43,006 bases of DNA, taken from contig WFTI01000011.1 in assembly GCA_015485585.1 (NCBI GenBank), positions 1-43,006 of the forward strand. Direction: 5' to 3'. The stretch comes from Candidatus Dojkabacteria bacterium. Lineage in GTDB: Bacteria > Patescibacteriota > Dojkabacteria > GCA-002793355. Under the pieces are notes generated by a model that made no database searches, was not told where the DNA came from, and was given only the letters and a program-made list of their open reading frames with translations. Below, in pieces: positions 1 to 8,739 of the stretch (its first letter is position 1; each line of letters starts with the position of its first letter). The translations under genes were made by a program, and so were the position numbers.

Positions 1-87
1 CAACTTTTAGCCTACTACTTAGCTATCCAACGGGGGATTAATCCTGATACCCCTCGTAATCTTGCCAAAAGTGTTACAGTAATCTAG
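1..87 (+). CDS. glmS: glutamine-fructose-6-phosphate aminotransferase (isomerizing), C-terminal end only (truncated by window)
   Basis: Frame 1 reads QLLAYYLAIQRGINPDTPRNLAKSVTVI*; the PRNLAKSVTV tail is the GlmS C-terminal signature. Confidence 0.85.
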   Translation, partial: QLLAYYLAIQRGINPDTPRNLAKSVTVI

Positions 88-104
88 CATGGTAAACTTG
101 GCAT

Positions 105-875
105 ATGGCTTGGTATCAGGCTTTCTTATTAGGATTAATTGAAGGAATAACCGAATTTCTACCTGTTTCATCAACAGCTCATATCATTTTGATTTATCAT
201 CTTCTAGGGCTCTCATCAAAAGAGGTAAGTACATTCTTTCTTGTCTTCATTCAGTTTGCCGCTATCTTGGCGGTATTAGTGAAGTATTACCATAGGCTAC
301 GTAACGATGGCAAACTTCTTTTTTATCTTTCGATATCTTTTTTCCCTTTTGGAGTATTAGCTTTTGCGGTAAAACAGCTGTTTGAATCGTATAAAGATAA
401 TCTGTTTTTAATCATCGGAGCGTTGTTTCTGGGGGGTGTTGTAATGCTTTTGGTGGAGTATCTTATAAAAAATCAAAGACTGAGGTTATCTTCTAAAAAG
501 ATCTCCTCTAAAGATGCCTTCTTAATAGGACTTTTTCAGACTCTTGCCTTAGTTCCGGGAGTTTCAAGATCAGCTGCAGTTATTTTAGGGATGCTTTTTT
601 TAGGTTACAAACGAGAAGAAGCAGTAGAATATTCATTTCTATTAGCTTTACCTACCATTACTGTAGCAACTATATATCAGTTAGTCAATGAAGGACTTTT
701 TATAGGTATTAAGCCACTTTTTACCCCTTCATTGATTCTTGCCTCAGTTACTGCGTTTTTTAGTGCGCTTGTTGTTATGCGCGCCTTTCTGCGCTTTGTT
801 TCTACGAGGAGTTTTACTATCTTTGGCTTTTACCGAGTTTTTATTGCCCTCTTGCTTCTTGTTCTTTTGCTTTAG
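105..875 (+). CDS. uppP: undecaprenyl-diphosphatase (BacA/UppP)
   Basis: LIEGITEFLPVSSTAH and PGVSRSAAVILG motifs, polytopic membrane protein. Confidence 0.95.
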   Translation: MAWYQAFLLGLIEGITEFLPVSSTAHIILIYHLLGLSSKEVSTFFLVFIQFAAILAVLVKYYHRLRNDGKLLFYLSISFFPFGVLAFAVKQLFESYKDNLFLIIGALFLGGVVMLLVEYLIKNQRLRLSSKKISSKDAFLIGLFQTLALVPGVSRSAAVILGMLFLGYKREEAVEYSFLLALPTITVATIYQLVNEGLFIGIKPLFTPSLILASVTAFFSALVVMRAFLRFVSTRSFTIFGFYRVFIALLLLVLLL

Positions 876-1367
876 TAGTAGATAACCTAAAAGAGAGGCA
901 GGAATCAAAAACACAAAGATCAAGAACCCAAGTGTTGCAAGTTTTATCCATTTGAGCAGGTCTTCTACTGGTTCACTTATGCGTGTTTCGTCGTCGGTAA
1001 ACATCATCATACCATCGTTGAATGTTAAACAACCAAGGTATCCTTTCCCCATGCGTATGTGGGCGTAACGTAATGATGAAGAACCTTCTCCTCCCATCAT
1101 GCTGTCCATAAAATTATGTTCATCTTCATCAGGATGCATTGTAGCCATGACTGCCTCACCAAGTTTCTCAAACTCCTCATCTGTAATATCTGTACATTTT
1201 AGCTCTTTGATTGATGTCACACCGTGGTTTTTTGTAATCTCTTTTAGCACCTCATCTATGCTAAGAGAGTGATCTCCTCCATTGGCTTTTATGGGAATAA
1301 AACTTATTACTAGGGTAAGTATAATGACAAGAAGGCTTGAAATAATTAGTGTTTTTCTGTTTTTCAT
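744..1367 (-). CDS. membrane protein with N-terminal TM, MMGGEGS...H..MG..YLGC motif, C-terminal TM and Lys-rich tail; function unknown
   Basis: 207 aa ORF, last gene of a three-gene minus-strand cluster; two hydrophobic segments; overlaps 3' end of uppP by 132 nt. Confidence 0.75.
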   Translation of the reverse strand: MKNRKTLIISSLLVIILTLVISFIPIKANGGDHSLSIDEVLKEITKNHGVTSIKELKCTDITDEEFEKLGEAVMATMHPDEDEHNFMDSMMGGEGSSSLRYAHIRMGKGYLGCLTFNDGMMMFTDDETRISEPVEDLLKWIKLATLGFLIFVFLIPASLLGYLLLKQKNKKQEGNKNSVKAKDSKTPRRNKAQKGAHNNKRTKKRSN

Positions 1368-1379
1368 GGATCTAAAAAA

Positions 1380-1895
1380 TTATATTATTTTCATAATTGT
1401 CGGTAAGGTTAATTGGATGATTATTCCGACAATAATTAGTAAAAGAAAAGTGATTAAGGTTTTCTGATACGGAAGATTAAGATTCAAACGGGTACGTATT
1501 ATTCGGTTAAGGTGAGGAGATATAAGTACAATCCCTGCCCCTAGTAAACTAGCTATTAACGAGAGATCAATGAGGTACGTGCGATTCAAAAGGGTACCGT
1601 ATTCTCCACCGAAATCAATATATACTGCCTCTTTAATCGAGAGGAAAGGCAAAGCAGGAAGAACAGTTAACAAGAAGATAAGTATAAGAAGAAGATTCCG
1701 TTGGGTTTTGGTAAAGCGTCTAGTTAGAGATCTGTTCATCCAAAGCCCTAAGGCTATTGCAAATGCTCCTACAAAAAGGGCTACTACTGCTTTATTTATA
1801 CCGAACCAAAGGGCAATAGCCACTGCTGTGCCTGTACCCAAAGTACATAGAGGACAGTGAACACCTAATTTTGTAGGAATAGTAAAACTAAGCAT
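1380..1895 (-). CDS. polytopic membrane protein with N-terminal CPLC (CxxC) motif, possible thiol/metal membrane protein
   Basis: 171 aa; HCPLCTLGTG motif, several TM segments; starts 1 nt after the DUF411 stop; GAGG upstream of ATG. Confidence 0.75.
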   Translation of the reverse strand: MLSFTIPTKLGVHCPLCTLGTGTAVAIALWFGINKAVVALFVGAFAIALGLWMNRSLTRRFTKTQRNLLLILIFLLTVLPALPFLSIKEAVYIDFGGEYGTLLNRTYLIDLSLIASLLGAGIVLISPHLNRIIRTRLNLNLPYQKTLITFLLLIIVGIIIQLTLPTIMKII

Positions 1896-1896
1896 C

Positions 1897-2361
1897 TTAC
1901 AACCTCATGAACTCATTAATCTCTTTCCCTACAAAAGAATATATCACAAAAGGTTCTTTTTTTACTCCTGGCATACCGGGGCTTGCAGGTGGCATGCCAG
2001 GTAATGCAATCCCTGAAATGGCGGGTTTTTCTTCTAATAGTTTTAAGATAGCTTCAACAGGTACATGGCCCTCTACAATGAAGTTTCCGATCTTACTTGT
2101 ATGACAGCTTTCTAATACTTTAGGGACCGAAAATCCTTCTTTAATAACAGTTATATTGTCTACCACATTAACATTTACCTTAAATCCGCGTCTTTGTAAG
2201 TATTTCACATATTCTACACAACACCCACAGTTAGGGCTACGATAGAGTGTAATCTCTGGTAAATTAGTGGTATTTTTGGGGTTTTTATCTGGTTTTAATA
2301 GAAGACCTAGAATCAAGACACCTATTAGAAGAAGTGTTACTTTGGCAACTGTTTTTAACAT
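1897..2361 (-). CDS. DUF411 domain (CopG-like, putative copper-associated) lipoprotein/membrane-anchored protein
   Basis: YRSPNCGCC...SCHTSKIGNFIVEGHVPVEAI..LLEEKPAISGIALPGMPPASPGM is the DUF411 pattern; N-terminal hydrophobic segment. Confidence 0.9.
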   Translation of the reverse strand: MLKTVAKVTLLLIGVLILGLLLKPDKNPKNTTNLPEITLYRSPNCGCCVEYVKYLQRRGFKVNVNVVDNITVIKEGFSVPKVLESCHTSKIGNFIVEGHVPVEAILKLLEEKPAISGIALPGMPPASPGMPGVKKEPFVIYSFVGKEINEFMRL

Positions 2362-2368
2362 GTTTATA

Positions 2369-3235
2369 CTATATCATATTTTGAGGAGAAACTTTTGGGA
2401 GAACTACTCTTTCGTACAAAAGGCTACCAAACCTATGGCCTAACGAAGCGGCTGGCTCGTGGGAGGATACTGTACCAGGGCCTGCGAGTTTACGAACAAT
2501 TCGCATTATCCTAGGTCCGAAACGACTCAGTAAAATTACAGGAGGATAAACTTTCCCCAGAAAAGCTAGGGTAGCAGAGGTAAAGAAGTAGTAATAGTCT
2601 CCTCCTACATCTCCTAAGGTATTAGTCTTTGTACCTTCTGCACCCTGGAAAGGGATGAGTTTATCCCACCACTGTTTAAGAAGCTCATATTTACGTGTTC
2701 CTTTTATTTCTTCAAACCGTGAATTCCTTGAGTTTCCAAATATCAACTGATCACTAAGACGAGCCCTCCATCTACAAGTAAAAGAAGCAAGTAATAATGC
2801 TTTCCAGATATCATACTCTGCGACTTCTAATGCCATTGTAAAAATTTCGTAGGGAGTTATTCTGCCCGAGGAATTAGTAATTTTCTTTTCTAGTTCAGAG
2901 ATCGATGAGGTAGAGGGTAACAGATCTTTAACAGTAGGTGGCAGATATGGAGCAGTTTCATCGGTGAACTGGATAAGGGCAGCGATAATCAAGATGGCTG
3001 ATTGGATCCTAGGAATTGAGGCTCTGAAGCCATGGCTAATGGTTTCTAGCTCTCTTATCCAGCCGGAAATTTCGTCTTTTTCAATACGGGGACCTTCGTA
3101 AGGAGATTTGTTGAGGAAATGTTGGATGAATTTTTTAACTTTTGGAAACATCCCATCGGGTCGATCTTCTTTCGCTATAAGACTGTAAACAGCGCGTGCA
3201 GTCCATATGTAGGGTGGAGGTGTTGATTTTTCCAT
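2369..3235 (-). CDS. hypothetical protein downstream of alaS
   Basis: 288 aa ORF in tight operon arrangement after alaS (14 nt gap). Confidence 0.7.
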   Translation of the reverse strand: MEKSTPPPYIWTARAVYSLIAKEDRPDGMFPKVKKFIQHFLNKSPYEGPRIEKDEISGWIRELETISHGFRASIPRIQSAILIIAALIQFTDETAPYLPPTVKDLLPSTSSISELEKKITNSSGRITPYEIFTMALEVAEYDIWKALLLASFTCRWRARLSDQLIFGNSRNSRFEEIKGTRKYELLKQWWDKLIPFQGAEGTKTNTLGDVGGDYYYFFTSATLAFLGKVYPPVILLSRFGPRIMRIVRKLAGPGTVSSHEPAASLGHRFGSLLYERVVLPKVSPQNMI

Positions 3236-3249
3236 GGTTTTCTAAAAAT

Positions 3250-5076
3250 CTATGAAGTCTTAAATCTTGCATACAATCTTCTTACACCCCCTCCTAGGTT
3301 TTCTTGTCTGTATATCTCTATCGGGGGAATCTCTTTAGTATTCTTAACATGGGGACCTCCACAGAACTCTCTGCTTATGGCAGACTTAAGATCGTTTCCA
3401 ATGTAATATACCTTTACTTTCTCTGGATACTCTTCTCCTGGGATATATTTTGCGATCTTTTTAGCTTCTTCTTTATCCATGATCACATAATTTACAGGTA
3501 AGCCCTCATTAATACGTTCATTTACCCAATCCTCAAGTTTTTTGATCTCTTCTTCTGTTAAATCTCGATTAAGAGGAAAATCAAACCTTAAACGTTCGTT
3601 GGTGATATTGCTTCCTTTCTGATAGATGTTTGGATCGATGAGGGTATATAAAGCAGCATGGAGAAGGTGGGTAGCAGTATGATACCTTATGGTGGTTTCA
3701 GTGTGTTCTGCAAGACCACCTTTAAACTTCTTAGTGGCTCCTTTTCGAGAGATCTCTTGATGTTGGGTGTAAAGTTTTTGGTAGGCATTTTCGAAAGTTT
3801 CTTTCTCTATCTCTATTTCATAATGTTCAAGCTCTTCATAGAACATCTCTGGGGGGTACCCTTCACTCTGGTAAAGATCAAAAGCATATTTTGCTATCTC
3901 CTCAGTATTAAGTTGGGTGGTTTTGATTTTATCTATAATCTTCTCTACTTTTGGAAGAACCCGTTTTAGGGTTCTTGTGAACCTTTTCTCTTCTTCATCA
4001 AATATTCGGGTAAGCTCTCTCTCTTTTTCGTGCCACCAGGGATACAGCCAATCAAGCATATCGACCGTGGGTTTTACAAGTTTTATTACAATATCTGATT
4101 CAGCTCCTAGTTTGTGAGCGAAGCGAAACATTCTGCGAAGCAGCCTACGCAGGACGTATCCTTGCTCTTTATTACTTGGGATAACTCCGTCCATTCCGAT
4201 AATTACGCTTGCGCGCATGTGGTCAGCGATTATTCGAAACTCTTTCTTGTATTCTTCATAAGGTTTATTAGTAAGCTCACTGATCGCCTGAATTAGGGGT
4301 TCAAACATATCAGTAAGAAAGATGTCTGATTTCCCTTGCACAATCATGGCGATGCGTTCAAGACCTCCGCCAAAATCAACGTTTTTTTGTGGAAGTTCTT
4401 TCCAGCCTGTTTCTGTTTTTATATACTGCATAAAGACACTGTTTCCTATCTCTAAGAAATAATCTTCAGCTGTTTCAGGGCTCTCGTTTGGCTTGGGAGG
4501 ACGGTCAAGTAGCCAATAAAACACTTCACTATCAGGGCCACCGAGTTCTCCTACTGCGTCTCCGCGTTGCCACCAGTTTGATTCTTTGCCAAACTCAAAG
4601 ATTCGTTCGTTTAAACGAGCCTTAATACCATATTTTTCGAATATCTTTGTAAGGATCTCGATAGATTCTTCGTCGCGTGGGATATTGCCTTCACCTTTAA
4701 AGACCGTAGCGTATAAACGGTTTATGTCAAGGCCTAAGACTTCAACGAAGAACTCGTAGATCCAGTTCAACTGTTCTTTTTTAAAGTAGTCTCCTAAACT
4801 CCAGTTTCCGATCATATGAAAAGCTGTGGTATGGCGAATATCTTTTCCTACCTCGTCCATATCTTGGAAACGGATAGATCGTTGTACATTCATAAGCCTT
4901 TTTCCTAGAGGATGGGGTTGTCCCATTAAATAAGGGACAAGGGGAAACATTCCAGAGTTTACAAAAAGAAGGGTAGAGTCTTCTTGAGGGACTACACTTA
5001 CATTCGGTATCTCTTTGTGTCCGTGTTTACCGAAAAAGTCTAGATATTTTCTAAGGATCTCTTGTGAACTTAACAT
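3250..5076 (-). CDS. alaS: alanine-tRNA ligase, short form lacking the C-Ala/DHHA1 region
   Basis: Class II AlaRS motifs (LLFVNSGMFPLVPYLMGQPHP, FHMIGNWSLGDYFKKE, GGGLERIAM), editing-domain HTATHLLHAAL and CGGPHV; ends right after GGGVRRLYARF. Confidence 0.97.
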   Translation of the reverse strand: MLSSQEILRKYLDFFGKHGHKEIPNVSVVPQEDSTLLFVNSGMFPLVPYLMGQPHPLGKRLMNVQRSIRFQDMDEVGKDIRHTTAFHMIGNWSLGDYFKKEQLNWIYEFFVEVLGLDINRLYATVFKGEGNIPRDEESIEILTKIFEKYGIKARLNERIFEFGKESNWWQRGDAVGELGGPDSEVFYWLLDRPPKPNESPETAEDYFLEIGNSVFMQYIKTETGWKELPQKNVDFGGGLERIAMIVQGKSDIFLTDMFEPLIQAISELTNKPYEEYKKEFRIIADHMRASVIIGMDGVIPSNKEQGYVLRRLLRRMFRFAHKLGAESDIVIKLVKPTVDMLDWLYPWWHEKERELTRIFDEEEKRFTRTLKRVLPKVEKIIDKIKTTQLNTEEIAKYAFDLYQSEGYPPEMFYEELEHYEIEIEKETFENAYQKLYTQHQEISRKGATKKFKGGLAEHTETTIRYHTATHLLHAALYTLIDPNIYQKGSNITNERLRFDFPLNRDLTEEEIKKLEDWVNERINEGLPVNYVIMDKEEAKKIAKYIPGEEYPEKVKVYYIGNDLKSAISREFCGGPHVKNTKEIPPIEIYRQENLGGGVRRLYARFKTS

Positions 5077-5113
5077 ACCTGAATTATACCGTTTTAGTTA
5101 TAATTATTTAACA

Positions 5114-6262
5114 ATGCTGCGGGTGTTAAGGAGAATAGTTTTGGCGTTTATCAAATTTATCTTTATTCTGATAGTAGGAGCGGTAATATTGGCGATTATA
5201 AGAAAGGTTGCTAACTTATATGTTCAACGTAGACTTTTAGATTATCAGTTAGACTATACCTGTAAAAGCTGTGTTGCGCGCGATACAAAGATAGAGTTTA
5301 CATTTAAGGTTAATCATGATCTTCCGGTTGATAACATTGTTTTTGATTTCCGTTATCTTGAGAATCCTAAGGTGGTAAGAAGTGAAGGTTGTAGCATAAA
5401 CGCTCCTGTTAACAGGTTAGAAAAAATAGATCGAGACTCTTACAGATGTATAATAGAAACAAAAAACCTTGTAAAACCAGGAAGATATGAGGTAGACATC
5501 ACTTTTTATACTCCTAAGACCTCAGCTAAAGATGAGGCAAAGTTTACTATCTCTCTTGAAGATAAGGGTATATTACCTCCTGCTTTTTCAGGTAAGAAGA
5601 TCTATCAGAAGGAAGAAGTATTACCGTATCCCTTTGAGGGTTTTTATGTGAAAGATGTAAGGGTGGAAGATAAAGCCTCAGTTTTTGCATGTGATGCTAA
5701 TTGTCCTGAATGTTTAGAAGATCCTGTAAACCGATGTACTAAGAAAAAGGTTGGTTTTAAAGAGTACAATGTAGCATACGTAAGATACGGTCTTAGAGTA
5801 AAACCTTCGTTGGCTGATTCGGTTGGCATAAAATGTACTAAGAAGGTTGGAGGACTCTGTGAGGTAGAGGTAAGTGACGCGGCGGTTTTAGAGAAGATAC
5901 GTAAAAACACGAAGACCAATGGTCCTGTTAATGTCTTTTCGGCTTTGCTCTCTTTAAGTTTTGGTTTTGTGCAGAATAACAAAAACACGTTAGTGCTCTT
6001 TGATGATTGGGACAATGTTTATCCGATGCTTATTGTATATAACACAGAGTTTGCTCGCTCATTTGAGCTTGTAGATGAAGACAAACCCAGTGAAAATGAA
6101 GTATATAGATTTGCCGAACCTATGACATGGCAGTTTCTTATAGGAAAAGACTACAACCCCGCATATCTTGGAGCTCAGCGCGTTTCAAAGGGGTTGCTCT
6201 TCTTTTTTATTCCTTACAAAAAGGTTGATGTATTATGGGGGGTTGATCTCTCTTCAGAATAG
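5114..6262 (+). CDS. membrane-anchored, Cys-containing extracytoplasmic protein of unknown function
   Basis: ORF track starts at 5015, but ATG at 5114 gives MLRVLRRIVLAFIKFIFILIVGAVILAII (N-terminal TM) and sits 9 nt after TATAAT. Confidence 0.78.
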   Translation: MLRVLRRIVLAFIKFIFILIVGAVILAIIRKVANLYVQRRLLDYQLDYTCKSCVARDTKIEFTFKVNHDLPVDNIVFDFRYLENPKVVRSEGCSINAPVNRLEKIDRDSYRCIIETKNLVKPGRYEVDITFYTPKTSAKDEAKFTISLEDKGILPPAFSGKKIYQKEEVLPYPFEGFYVKDVRVEDKASVFACDANCPECLEDPVNRCTKKKVGFKEYNVAYVRYGLRVKPSLADSVGIKCTKKVGGLCEVEVSDAAVLEKIRKNTKTNGPVNVFSALLSLSFGFVQNNKNTLVLFDDWDNVYPMLIVYNTEFARSFELVDEDKPSENEVYRFAEPMTWQFLIGKDYNPAYLGAQRVSKGLLFFFIPYKKVDVLWGVDLSSE

Positions 6263-6268
6263 ATATTT

Positions 6269-8011
6269 TCAGAATAAATACTTAAGTAATGAAAATGCTT
6301 CTTCGGGCTTCATCAAGCGGATAGAGTAGTCTTTCTCTTGCCATGTGGGAATGATACGAATCTGTATAAGTTTTGAGGGAGTGAAGTAAAATGAGAGAAT
6401 AATTCCTTCCCTTGTGCCTATCCATTGGATCTGGTCGAATAAGAAGTTTCCAAGGCCATAAGCTATAAAACCGTTTTTATAGAACTTCAGTTGTTGGGGC
6501 TGATGGGCTTGGGTCCCTATTACAAAAGAGGCTCCGTAATCTATTAATCTTTTAAATACCTTCTCTTGACTCTTTAAAGGATAATAACAGACAGGGTATC
6601 TAATATCTCTTTGCGGAGGATACGCATAACACTCCTGAAACTGGATGTGGACAAAGATAAAATCGACCTTGTTTTTTAAACTCTTTATGTCGTTTTTTAC
6701 TTTTTTTTCTATATACGGGTTTGCTCCAGCTTTATCTTTGCCTGCTAGTGGAGTTTGGTTTTTAGAGATTAAGGTATCGTAGTAGTTGTATCCTAGAAAG
6801 GCTACCTTTGTTCCATTGGGAAGGGTAGTGATATATGGCTTCTTGGCGTCATCTTGGTTTATTCCCCCGCCGAAGTAATTTATATTGTTTGGAAGATATA
6901 GTTTTTCTATAGTATATCGGTTCCATTTAGAACCGAAATCATTGTTATGGTTGCCAGTAAGCTCTACAAGGTTTATGTTTAGCTCTTTTAATATTTGCAG
7001 ATATTTAGGCTTTGAACAAAAACGCATACCACTATATGAAGAGCAGTTTGGAACAAACGAAACCTCGTTTGATGTATGTACGATATCTGCGTCTTTTACT
7101 ATATCTTTAATGTTTTCTATTAACCATCCGTAGTCTTTGGTAGAGTCAAGTTTTTTTAGCAAACCTCGGGTAATAGCAGTTACTCCTGTTATGGTTATCT
7201 TGCTGATAGGTATATTTTGAGAGGTTTCCCACTCAAGCATGTTTAATCTGTTTTTTAGTATTTGTGCAGTGATACCTAGAGCTTCTTTATCAGGCTTATT
7301 AAATAGCCTGGTTGGTTGGGTAAGTACTACTACCGTTCTGAAACCTCCTTCAAGTGTTTTTGATCCTTTGCGTATCTGATCAAGGGCAAAATATCCATCT
7401 TTTGTAATAACCCTTAACTGGGGGGTTAGTTCTGATAAAGGAACAAGTAAGATCTTATCTTCTGCAAAGTCGTTTCGGTTTTCTTTGTTGACTGTTAGGG
7501 CTTCAACTCCGTACAACTTTTTGAGAATATAAGAGGCAAAGGGATTATCGGTTTTTATTGTAAACTTCAGCGTTTCTCTGTCTTCAATACTTATTATAGG
7601 AGCCGTAAATTTAACAGTAGGTAAAAGATCGTATACTAAAATTTTTGCTTTTTCTTCTATCTCTTTTCCTTCGGGGACCTCTTTTTCAACTTTTATGATT
7701 ACATCCGCCTTTTTAGGATTATCAACTATAGTGAAACGGTTTTTCCCCTCATGCTTAATGTCAGTCAAGAATAAGAAGGCTTCCTGGTACTCTTCTTCTA
7801 TGAAAATATTAATCGAGGAATATTTAACCTTAGGGTTATAAGAAAAAAATGAGAAGGTAAAGTACACGATACCCGCAAGTAGGGTTATTACGATTAAGGC
7901 GAAAACAAACTTCTTTTGGATGTAACCAGTTTTGCGCAGGTTGTTTGTTACTGACTTGTTTGAGACAGTAGGTTTAAAATCTAAAAATTTGTTCAGATCT
8001 CGTTTGGGCAT
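6269..8011 (-). CDS. CapA family (poly-gamma-glutamate capsule biosynthesis-like metallophosphatase) membrane-anchored protein
   Basis: N-terminal TM; ELTGNHNNDFG, FVHIQFQECY, IGTQAHQPQ, YGLGNFLFDQ motifs of the PGA_cap family. Confidence 0.88.
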   Translation of the reverse strand: MPKRDLNKFLDFKPTVSNKSVTNNLRKTGYIQKKFVFALIVITLLAGIVYFTFSFFSYNPKVKYSSINIFIEEEYQEAFLFLTDIKHEGKNRFTIVDNPKKADVIIKVEKEVPEGKEIEEKAKILVYDLLPTVKFTAPIISIEDRETLKFTIKTDNPFASYILKKLYGVEALTVNKENRNDFAEDKILLVPLSELTPQLRVITKDGYFALDQIRKGSKTLEGGFRTVVVLTQPTRLFNKPDKEALGITAQILKNRLNMLEWETSQNIPISKITITGVTAITRGLLKKLDSTKDYGWLIENIKDIVKDADIVHTSNEVSFVPNCSSYSGMRFCSKPKYLQILKELNINLVELTGNHNNDFGSKWNRYTIEKLYLPNNINYFGGGINQDDAKKPYITTLPNGTKVAFLGYNYYDTLISKNQTPLAGKDKAGANPYIEKKVKNDIKSLKNKVDFIFVHIQFQECYAYPPQRDIRYPVCYYPLKSQEKVFKRLIDYGASFVIGTQAHQPQQLKFYKNGFIAYGLGNFLFDQIQWIGTREGIILSFYFTPSKLIQIRIIPTWQEKDYSIRLMKPEEAFSLLKYLF

Positions 8012-8072
8012 TTACATGATTATAGATGGTTTCTTAAAGAGGTATAATACTTAATATAAGGTTTGTTTTTTA

Positions 8073-8146
8073 GCGCCCGTAGCTCAATTGGATAGAGCGG
8101 CTGGCTTCGGACCAGCAGGTTGGGGGTTCGAGTCCTCCCGGGCGCG
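8073..8146 (+). tRNA. tRNA-Arg (anticodon TCG)
   Basis: 74 nt cloverleaf: acceptor GCGCCCG/CGGGCGC, anticodon stem GCTGG/CCAGC with loop CTTCGGA, T-loop TTCGAGT; no encoded CCA. Confidence 0.95.
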
Positions 8147-8352
8147 GGGGGAGGTAGAGTAGTTTCCTTTGCTAGAAGTCACGTAACAACTTTTCTAAGG
8201 TTCTTAAAGTCGGATTAAAATTTACGTTATATTTCTGTCTGCATTGTAAGGGGCTTACTGCATTAATAATTTTTAGTAAAGTAACCAAAGGCTACGTGGT
8301 TTGATCTAATACTCATAGATTCGTGGAGAAAGTCTCTCTCTACAGAAAAAAC

Positions 8353-8676
8353 CTACGCATATTTTTCTGCTAGATCCCCCACTATAGGGAGTTTGAATCT
8401 CTCTCCTTGGGCTGCTTTAACTACCAATACGATAATAAGAATCAATTGGGCTGGAACCAGTAGGGGGCTTAACATCCACCCGATCATGGGGAATAGGTTT
8501 ATTAAAAACAACGGCAAGAAAGTAAACAATGACTGATAAGCATGAAACCTTACAAATTTATTCTCTTTTTCTATCAAGACAATCACAAGCCCACTTAGCC
8601 ACCCAAGAATATATGCCAATGCTGCTGCAAGATTCTCATCAAGCCCAAGAGAGGTTTGTGCCTTTTTCTTTGTCAT
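8353..8676 (-). CDS. DUF4870/Tic20-like small membrane protein
   Basis: 107 aa; ALAYILGWLSGLVIVLIEKENKFVRFHAYQSLF pattern. Confidence 0.8.
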   Translation of the reverse strand: MTKKKAQTSLGLDENLAAALAYILGWLSGLVIVLIEKENKFVRFHAYQSLFTFLPLFLINLFPMIGWMLSPLLVPAQLILIIVLVVKAAQGERFKLPIVGDLAEKYA

Positions 8677-8739
8677 GTGGTAAGTATAACAGATAAAAGT
8701 ATACTATGCAAGGTTTTAGATTTCTATATATAATCCTTA

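Noticed and set aside
5644-6015. 123-aa minus-strand ORF
   Set aside because: Shadow ORF within the 5114-6262 gene, no start context or family resemblance.
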